Source: JAXLQL01 sp046331625 (GTDB lineage: Bacteria; Acidobacteriota; Terriglobia; Bryobacterales; Bryobacteraceae). From it: DNA of 12,590 bases. A program made the translations under genes and the position numbers. The DNA lies in NCBI GenBank assembly GCA_046331625.1, contig JAXLQL010000065.1, forward strand, positions 1 through 12,590, in the 5' to 3' direction. The notes under the pieces were generated by a model that made no database searches, was not told the origin of the DNA, and worked only from the letters and a program-made list of their open reading frames with translations. Below, piece by piece: positions 8,297 to 12,590 of this stretch. The first letter of the stretch is position 1; each line of letters opens with the position of its first letter.

Positions 8297-8302
8297 AGTA
8301 TA
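8297..8302 (-). promoter_or_regulatory. Candidate -10 box (TATACT) upstream of the receptor
   Basis: TATACT on the - strand, about 68 nt before the receptor start, inside the 167-nt gap after the amidohydrolase. No matching TTGACA-like -35 is visible at the usual distance. The receptor may have its own promoter here or be read through from upstream. The same gap holds a direct 9-bp repeat, ggtgtgccg, at 8326-8334 and 8338-8346 on the + strand. Nothing else recognisable is present. Confidence 0.25.
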
Positions 8303-8396
8303 TCACTGCCGGTGGTCGAGTGCTGGGTGTGCCGACAGGTGTGCCGCCAGAGCCCGCCCTCCACGGCAAGGCCAGGAGCGATAGCAAAGACCGGGC

Positions 8397-10085
8397 TCAG
8401 CGCTTGGCGTACACTTCGCGCCCTGCGACCACGGTGCGCAGCACCTCGATTGACCGAATCTCGTCTTCCGGCACGGTGAGGAAGTCGCGGTCGAGCACGG
8501 CGAAGTCGGCGAACTTGCCTTCGGCAATCGTTCCCTTCGACTTCTCCTCGAAGGTCAGGTACGCACCGTTGATGGTCCACATGCGGAGCGCTTCTTCGCG
8601 CGTGATGCGTTGTCCGGGATTGAGCACGTTGCCGTCGGCGAGCTTGCGCGTTATGGCCATCCACATCGCGAAGAACGGATGGTAGGCATTGATCGAGGTC
8701 CGCGGATCGTACTTGATCATGTGATCGGAGCCGCCCGCTACCATGAGTCCGCTATCGAGCATCGTGCGGAATGGCAGGAACCACTTGCTCCGCTCGGCGC
8801 CGAAAACCGGCGCAAGCGCGGGACCATCGAAGTGATGCCACTGCGGCTGGCAATCGAACACCACGCCCATGCGCGCCGAGCGTTCGATGGCGCGCGCGTC
8901 AGGAAAGTTCCCGTGCGTGACGGTGAAGCGGCGGCCGCGGATCGGCTTGTCTTTGTCGGCCTCTTCATAGGCATCGAGCAGCAGGTCAATCGCGCCGCCG
9001 CCGGTGGTGTGCGCGGTCATCTGCCATCCGAGGCCATTGGCGGTCTTGGCCATCGCGATCAGGTTTTCGCGCGGCACGTTGAGCACGCCGCGGTAGTCGG
9101 GGTCGGAGTAGCCGTAGACCTGCGTGTTCATGCCGTAGGGTTCGCGCAGATATGCGGTCCCGATGAGGATGCCGCCGTCGGCCACCACTTTCACCGGACC
9201 CACGCGGAACCAATCATCGCCCCACCCGGTGACGAACGGGATGGCTTCGATGCGCTTGACGAGATCGGCGGGCGTGCCCGTGCCTGGGATCATGTACGTG
9301 ACCGTGCTGCGGACCGTCATCTCGCCGCGGCGGTGCAGTTCCTGATAGGTGCGGAAGCCTTCGGGTCCTTGCCCGCGGTCGCCGGTGGAAGTGATGCCGA
9401 CGCGGTTATACGCGGCTTGCATCGTCTTCAATGCGCGGAGGCGCTCTTCGTCTGAGTACTCGCGTGAGGCGAGCACGGGCGTGACGATTTGGCGGGCGCC
9501 GAGGATGAGTCCGGTGGGCTCGCCCTGCGCGTCTTTGATGATCTTGCCGTTCGGCGGCTGCGGGGTGTCGCGACCGATGCCGAGCCGTTTCAGCAAGCGC
9601 GAGTTGAGCACCGACGCGTAGCTGTTGTCGGTCATCGCTTCGCGCTCACCCGATGCAGCGTCGAGATCATGGCGCGTAGGATAGCGGCGTTCACGCATGC
9701 GCGTGGCGTAGACCTTGGGGACGAAGATCACACCGCCGCGCGAGGCTCCGGCGGCCTGCTTGCGGATGTAGGCTTGCACGTCACCGATCGAGTTCATCAC
9801 GGGCACTTCGCCATCGAACTCGGCGAGCGCGGCCATGATGGGATGCGTGTGCGAGTCGTTGAGTCCGGGGACGACGGTGCGGCCGCCGAGATCGATGCGC
9901 GCAGTGCCGGGCTTGGCCGCGGCCGACACTTCGGCGCTCGATCCGACACGGGTGAATCGGCCGTTGTCAACGAGGAACGCTTCGGCGATGCGGCTGCCTT
10001 CGAGCGTGACCACTTTGGCGTTGAAGTAGACGGCGTCGGCTGCGGCGGCGAGCGCGGGCAGGATCCAGATGGCGGCGAGTCTCAT
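8397..10085 (-). CDS. Exported amidohydrolase, YtcJ-like (Amidohydro_3 family)
   Basis: Metal-dependent hydrolase of 562 residues in the amidohydrolase superfamily. The N-terminus is a signal peptide (MRLAAIWILPALAAAADA, cleavage about residues 15-18), so the enzyme acts outside the cytoplasm. The beta-sandwich strands surround the catalytic barrel: ARIDLGGRTVVPGLNDSHTHP carries the HxH pair H79/H81. KVVADGG holds K299, the likely bridging (carboxylated) lysine. H359 (MTAHTTGGGAID), H391 (VTHGNFPD) and D454 (GGSDH) complete the expected ligand set, so it looks active. The C-terminus GTIAEGKFADFAVLDRD is the usual Amidohydro_3 end. The family includes N-substituted formamide deformylase and many uncharacterised enzymes, so the substrate cannot be named. 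Its ATG overlaps the stop of the CHAD C-half gene (ATGA), with only a weak Shine-Dalgarno, suggesting translational coupling. Confidence 0.9.
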   Translation of the reverse strand: MRLAAIWILPALAAAADAVYFNAKVVTLEGSRIAEAFLVDNGRFTRVGSSAEVSAAAKPGTARIDLGGRTVVPGLNDSHTHPIMAALAEFDGEVPVMNSIGDVQAYIRKQAAGASRGGVIFVPKVYATRMRERRYPTRHDLDAASGEREAMTDNSYASVLNSRLLKRLGIGRDTPQPPNGKIIKDAQGEPTGLILGARQIVTPVLASREYSDEERLRALKTMQAAYNRVGITSTGDRGQGPEGFRTYQELHRRGEMTVRSTVTYMIPGTGTPADLVKRIEAIPFVTGWGDDWFRVGPVKVVADGGILIGTAYLREPYGMNTQVYGYSDPDYRGVLNVPRENLIAMAKTANGLGWQMTAHTTGGGAIDLLLDAYEEADKDKPIRGRRFTVTHGNFPDARAIERSARMGVVFDCQPQWHHFDGPALAPVFGAERSKWFLPFRTMLDSGLMVAGGSDHMIKYDPRTSINAYHPFFAMWMAITRKLADGNVLNPGQRITREEALRMWTINGAYLTFEEKSKGTIAEGKFADFAVLDRDFLTVPEDEIRSIEVLRTVVAGREVYAKR

Positions 10086-10504
10086 GGGGATTCCAGGTAT
10101 TCGATCCAGAATTGTTTGGGGCGGCCCTCTTCGAACTCTTCGCGCCAGACGCGCTGGAAAGACGCGCGCTCTTCGTCTTGGCGCCGGCGAAGCCAGGTTT
10201 GAAACTTTTCGTCATGAGACACGGCGGCCAGGTTGGCGGTGGTCTCGAGGTCATTGATGAGGCCGAGCGCCTGTTGGACCTTCTTCATGGCGGCGATGCG
10301 CGCATCCATCGACGAGTCATAAAGCGGCGCGAACAACTCGAGAGTATACCGGAAGCGCTTGGCTTCGAGGCGGAAGAGGTGCAGGCCGCTCCATTCGGTG
10401 TGGTCGCGCGCGGCTTTGCGTCCGGCCTTCAGGAATCGGCGGGCCAGCTTCGGGAGCAGGCGAGCGGCATTCTCGGCGGCCGAGCGGTCCGGCTTGATCT
10501 TCAT
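10082..10504 (-). CDS. CHAD domain, C-terminal half
   Basis: A 140-residue helical, basic protein matching the second four-helix bundle of CHAD domains. It carries the conserved LHLFRLEAKRFRYTLELFAP (H42, R45, K49, R50) and the VQQALGLINDLETT helix (family consensus LQ..LG..ND). CHAD domains use conserved His, Arg and Lys residues to bind polyphosphate, and some locate to polyphosphate granules. The expected first half is missing from this frame and is instead encoded just upstream as a separate gene, whose TGA overlaps this ATG (ATGA, 10504-10501). The frame stays open upstream to 10630, but that extension is proline/arginine-rich and is the out-of-frame shadow of the N-half gene. No signal peptide. 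It could be a natural split protein whose halves associate, or a one-base frameshift in an originally single gene. Confidence 0.75.
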   Translation of the reverse strand: MKIKPDRSAAENAARLLPKLARRFLKAGRKAARDHTEWSGLHLFRLEAKRFRYTLELFAPLYDSSMDARIAAMKKVQQALGLINDLETTANLAAVSHDEKFQTWLRRRQDEERASFQRVWREEFEEGRPKQFWIEYLESP

Positions 10505-10905
10505 GATGCGGGCTCGAGCAAGCGCCACAGGAGGACGGCGAGTTCGCCGCGCTCGGACTTCAGCCGGTTGACGGCGAGCGATGCCGGATCGAGGCCTGCT
10601 TCGCGGGCCAGGCCCAGAGCGATGTCGCAATTGCGCACTTCGCCGGCCATTTTCAAGATGGGTCGAAAATGTTTCCGGTGTTGTTCGACTTCCGCGGTGG
10701 GGAGGATCGGGGCGAAGGTGGCAAGAGCAGCGAAGAGGCGGCGAATGGCGACGCGCACTCGATGGACGGGCTCTTCGGCGGGGTCCTGGTGTACGGCGTT
10801 GCAGGCTTCGGCGGCGATGCGGAGCCGGGTTTCGATTTGGCGGGCGGCGAAGGCGGCGATGGGCTCGCCGGGAGGCATCAATACCGCTGTGCGCTTCTTG
10901 CTCAT
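10501..10905 (-). CDS. CHAD domain, N-terminal half
   Basis: A 134-residue protein matching the first four-helix bundle of CHAD domains. It has a leading helix (IAAFAARQIETRLRIAAEA), then the signature VHRVRVAIRRLFAALATF (H48, R51, R55, R56), and FRPILKMAGEVRNCDIAL, equivalent to the family's L..LG..RD.DV. It ends at the linker where single-chain CHAD proteins continue into the second bundle; here a TGA overlaps the ATG of the C-half gene. Start: the ATG at 10905 (MSKKR) is preferred. A GTG at 10947 would add 14 residues and sits in a perfect 16-bp palindrome, and an ATG at 10878 is also possible. None has a good Shine-Dalgarno. Probably polyphosphate-binding together with its partner half. 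It starts 69 nt downstream of the HNH gene. Confidence 0.75.
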   Translation of the reverse strand: MSKKRTAVLMPPGEPIAAFAARQIETRLRIAAEACNAVHQDPAEEPVHRVRVAIRRLFAALATFAPILPTAEVEQHRKHFRPILKMAGEVRNCDIALGLAREAGLDPASLAVNRLKSERGELAVLLWRLLEPAS

Positions 10906-10940
10906 CGCGCGGGGACGCTCATACGTTACCACGCTGGGCT

Positions 10941-10956
10941 CGAACACGCGTGTTCG
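10941..10956. repeat. Perfect 16-bp palindrome between the HNH and CHAD genes
   Basis: cgaacacgcgtgttcg equals its own reverse complement over all 16 bases. It lies in the 69-nt gap after the HNH stop and before the CHAD N-half start. With no loop and no T-tract it looks more like a binding site for a dimeric regulator than a terminator. It could be chance in GC-rich DNA. Confidence 0.4.
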
Positions 10957-10974
10957 CGGGATCTGGGATGGGCG

Positions 10975-11358
10975 CTATTCGACGCGGTCTTTCGCCTTGG
11001 CCGCGGCCTTGGTTTGCCACTGCATGTTGTCGGGACGGTCCGCTCCACCGCGCTTCAACGGGACCTTGTGATCGATCACGTAGCCGGGGCAGGGTCCCGT
11101 GATGCGGCCGGTGGACGGGCATGGGTTCTCTTTGCGAAAGGAATTCCGCGCGGCGCTGCTGCGGCTGATGCGGCCCGTCTTCGCGCGCGGGCATGCGGCG
11201 CATCGCTTGCTCGCACGATGCTTGATGCGGTGTTTGGAATGGCGTGAGGACGAGGCGTGGCTCGAGTGCGCCGAGTGCGATCTCGCGCCTGAATGTGCAC
11301 TGCTGGAGCGGGCCATCAGGATGCACACGGCGGAGAGGAGCAGGACAAGAGCGCGCAT
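10975..11358 (-). CDS. Small exported HNH-type endonuclease
   Basis: A 127-residue protein with a signal peptide (MRALVLLLSAVCILMARSSSA), a Ser/His/Ala/Arg-rich low-complexity linker (about residues 18-50), and a C-terminal HNH-like domain. That domain reads CPSTG (C80), GPCPGYVIDHKVPLKRGGAD (C90, D96, H97) and RPDNMQWQTKAAAKAKDR (N111), matching a widespread family of small secreted bacterial HNH proteins with the NMQWQT signature. The D-H pair and the downstream Asn are the expected metal-binding and catalytic residues. An extra CxxC (C53, C56) lies before the domain. Likely role: extracellular or periplasmic DNA cleavage, perhaps for nutrient use; no immunity protein or secretion genes are nearby. 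First gene of the - strand run. The Shine-Dalgarno is weak. The start is supported by the signal peptide. Confidence 0.85.
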   Translation of the reverse strand: MRALVLLLSAVCILMARSSSAHSGARSHSAHSSHASSSRHSKHRIKHRASKRCAACPRAKTGRISRSSAARNSFRKENPCPSTGRITGPCPGYVIDHKVPLKRGGADRPDNMQWQTKAAAKAKDRVE

Positions 11359-11374
11359 GGTTGCTCTGGAGACC

Positions 11375-11380
11375 AGTATA
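11375..11380 (-). promoter_or_regulatory. Candidate -10 box (TATACT) for the HNH-CHAD run
   Basis: TATACT on the - strand, 16 nt before the HNH ATG at 11358. A TTGAGG lies further upstream but at about 21 nt, which is too long for a classical spacing. If used, the 5' leader would be very short. Bases 11359-11469 hold no gene that can be supported. Confidence 0.25.
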
Positions 11381-11469
11381 GGTCGCGATTGCTTGGCGAT
11401 TCCTCAACCCGTGTGGCTCTCGTCTGCCGACGAGCTTATCACTAGTGGCTACGACCAGAAGAATGTTGA

Positions 11470-11770
11470 AACGGCGAAGACTTCGCCGTGAAGGCGGCCA
11501 TCTCCGGCAACGGCCAGACCGAGTTCTTATTGGCTGGTTGACGTCAAGCTGCGCGACGGGGTTTTCGAAGGCTGGGTCAGTAACGAGCCCGGCCTCGTTC
11601 ACAACGTGAAGTACGGCCAAACGTGGAAGGTGAAGAAGGCCGAAATCGTTGACTGGATGTTCCGGCGCGGCGGCAAGATCCACGGCAACTACACCATGCG
11701 GCCACTGCTCGAAACCATGCCCGCCGAAGAAGCCGCGAAGTACCGAGTGCTTCTCGCCGAGCCCAGATAG
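11470..11770 (+). pseudogene. DUF2314 (YegJ-like) gene with two compensating frameshifts
   Basis: Bases 11531-11770 encode a typical DUF2314 C-terminus: WLVDVKLRDGVFEGWVSNEP, then a VKYGQTWKVKKAEIVDWMF segment and a GNYTMRPLL segment, ending at TAG 11768. The preceding part, GEDFAVKAAISGNGQTEF, lies one frame away (11473-11526). TTATTGG at 11527-11533 looks like a one-base insertion, since Phe-Trp would be expected. At about 11467-11475 the open frame changes again: adding one A to GAAACGG would restore a run ending VENGEDFAVKA. The two changes cancel, leaving one in-frame TGA (11489) in the uncorrected frame. The N-terminal start is not identifiable; possible starts in the open frame are GTG 11411 or ATG 11357. 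Either a decayed gene or sequencing/assembly errors. DUF2314 function is unknown. Confidence 0.7.
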
Positions 11771-11785
11771 TCGCCGCCTCGGCGA
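11771..11785 (+). other. Short hairpin directly after the DUF2314 stop
   Basis: tcgccg-cct-cggcga gives six perfect GC-rich pairs with a 3-nt loop, beginning at the base after the TAG. No T-run follows, so it is at most a weak terminator. It is 18 nt before the next start codon. Confidence 0.35.
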
Positions 11786-11803
11786 ATCGGCTATCGTTGG
11801 ATC

Positions 11804-12590
11804 ATGCGCGCTGCCCGATGGCTCGCCTTCGTCTTCGCCGCGCCGCTGGCATCGCCTCAAGACGCACCTGCGCTCGCCTCCATTCAAGGTCAAGTCATCG
11901 ACGCTGCCACTGGCGCTCCCGTCCGCAAGGCCTCCATCACACTGCGCCAACCGCGTAAAGACATTGCGACGGCCACTTCCGACGCGAGCGGCGCGTTCGT
12001 TTTTCCGCAAGCCGTCCCCGGCGAGTATCGCCTGATCGTCAGAGCCCGCGGCTATCTCACGCTCACCCGGGACACCGCCATCCGCCCGCTCCACAGCGGA
12101 ACCGCCTTCTCCGCAGCCGCTGGGCAGAAGCTCACGGGACTCGTGCTTCGCCTCACGCCCGGCGCCGCGCTCTCGGGCCGCATCGCCGACGAGGACGACG
12201 ATCCTGTGGCGGGCGTGCTGGTGCAGTTGTGGTCCATCACATACCGCCGCGGCCGGCGCGAACTCAGCGCCAATCCCGATGCTCGCGCCACCACCGACGA
12301 GCGCGGCATCTTCCGGATCGGTGGCGTGGCTCCCGGCAGGCATTTTCTCTCCGCAACCTATCCCGACACGCCGCAAGAGGCTTTTCGCTACGTGCGGACC
12401 TTCTATCCAGGCACGCTCGATCCCGCTGCCGCCGCGCCCCTCGATCTGACCCCCGGCGCCGATCTCGAAAACATCAACGTCAAAATTTCAAAAGTGCAAA
12501 CCGTGCGCGTGGCTGGACGTGTGCTGAGCACGGTCCCTTCGAACGTGCTCCTTTACCCCGAAGGCGTGATCTCGAGCAACGACGCGGTCA
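11804..12590 (+). CDS. Secreted protein with repeated carboxypeptidase-regulatory-like domains (3' truncated)
   Basis: The frame is open from ATG 11804 to the right edge (262 codons visible). The N-terminus looks like a signal peptide (MRAARWLAFVFAAPLASPQ), so the protein is exported. Residues about 27-88 form a first carboxypeptidase-regulatory-like beta-sandwich (IQGQVIDAATGAPVRKASI ... VPGEYRLIVRARGY). Residues about 113-187 form a second (GAALSGRIADEDDDPVAGVL ... IFRIGGVAPGRHFLSATYP). A third strand pattern starts at VRVAGRVLS. Such multi-domain proteins are abundant in Acidobacteriota. The repeats are structural, and the function, perhaps cell-surface binding or adhesion, is unproven. 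No good Shine-Dalgarno is seen (TTGGATC just before the ATG). A peptidase or other catalytic domain could follow beyond the window. Confidence 0.85.
   Translation, partial: MRAARWLAFVFAAPLASPQDAPALASIQGQVIDAATGAPVRKASITLRQPRKDIATATSDASGAFVFPQAVPGEYRLIVRARGYLTLTRDTAIRPLHSGTAFSAAAGQKLTGLVLRLTPGAALSGRIADEDDDPVAGVLVQLWSITYRRGRRELSANPDARATTDERGIFRIGGVAPGRHFLSATYPDTPQEAFRYVRTFYPGTLDPAAAAPLDLTPGADLENINVKISKVQTVRVAGRVLSTVPSNVLLYPEGVISSNDAV

Noticed and set aside
8326..8346. Direct 9-bp repeat ggtgtgccg upstream of the receptor
   Set aside because: Only two short copies; not enough to call an operator or a repeat array.
8610..9455. 281-residue ORF on the + strand
   Set aside because: Antisense shadow of the amidohydrolase, whose metal-ligand motifs are complete on the other strand.
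10112..11071. 319-residue ORF on the + strand
   Set aside because: It lies antisense to both CHAD halves, which show clear family motifs; its translation has low-complexity composition without domains.
10919..12376. 485-residue ORF on the - strand
   Set aside because: It runs antisense across the HNH gene frame, the DUF2314 remnant and the carboxypeptidase-regulatory-like gene, has no recognisable motifs, and is explained by high GC content removing stop codons.

Overview
The window is high-GC bacterial chromosome and most resembles Acidobacteriota (Bryobacter/Solibacter-like). This is an inference from gene content: a large Oar-like TonB-dependent receptor with an N-terminal carboxypeptidase-regulatory-like domain, a second secreted protein built from the same kind of domain, a DUF1111 di-heme cytochrome, an exported YtcJ-like amidohydrolase and short palindromic intergenic repeats. 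No rRNA, tRNA, CRISPR array, transposase or phage gene is visible. It reads as ordinary core/accessory chromosome, not a mobile island.

Left part, + strand (1-4712). The window opens inside a receiver-PAS-GGDEF-EAL response regulator of cyclic-di-GMP turnover whose 5' end is cut off. A short intergenic stretch follows with one perfect and one degenerate copy of a GC-rich palindrome. Next is a family-4 glycosyltransferase, whose real start is a GTG at 2057 behind a clear AGGAG, and then a signal-peptide-bearing di-heme c-type cytochrome (DUF1111/DHOR).

Middle and right part, - strand (11358 down to 4723). Five genes run the same way: a small exported HNH-type nuclease, the N-terminal half of a CHAD domain, the C-terminal half of a CHAD domain, an exported amidohydrolase, and the TonB-dependent receptor. 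The two CHAD halves overlap by ATGA, and the second half overlaps the amidohydrolase by ATGA, so these three are probably translationally coupled. A strong hairpin with a T-tract on the - strand closes the run after the receptor, in the convergent gap with the cytochrome gene.

Right end, + strand (about 11470-12590). A DUF2314 (YegJ-like) gene is interrupted by two apparent, mutually compensating 1-nt frameshifts, so it is a pseudogene or contains sequence errors. The window then runs off inside a secreted protein with repeated carboxypeptidase-regulatory-like beta-sandwich domains.

No clear new multi-gene system stands out. The observations most worth a second look are the CHAD domain encoded as two overlapping half-genes, its coupling to an exported amidohydrolase, the palindromic intergenic element, and the broken DUF2314 gene.
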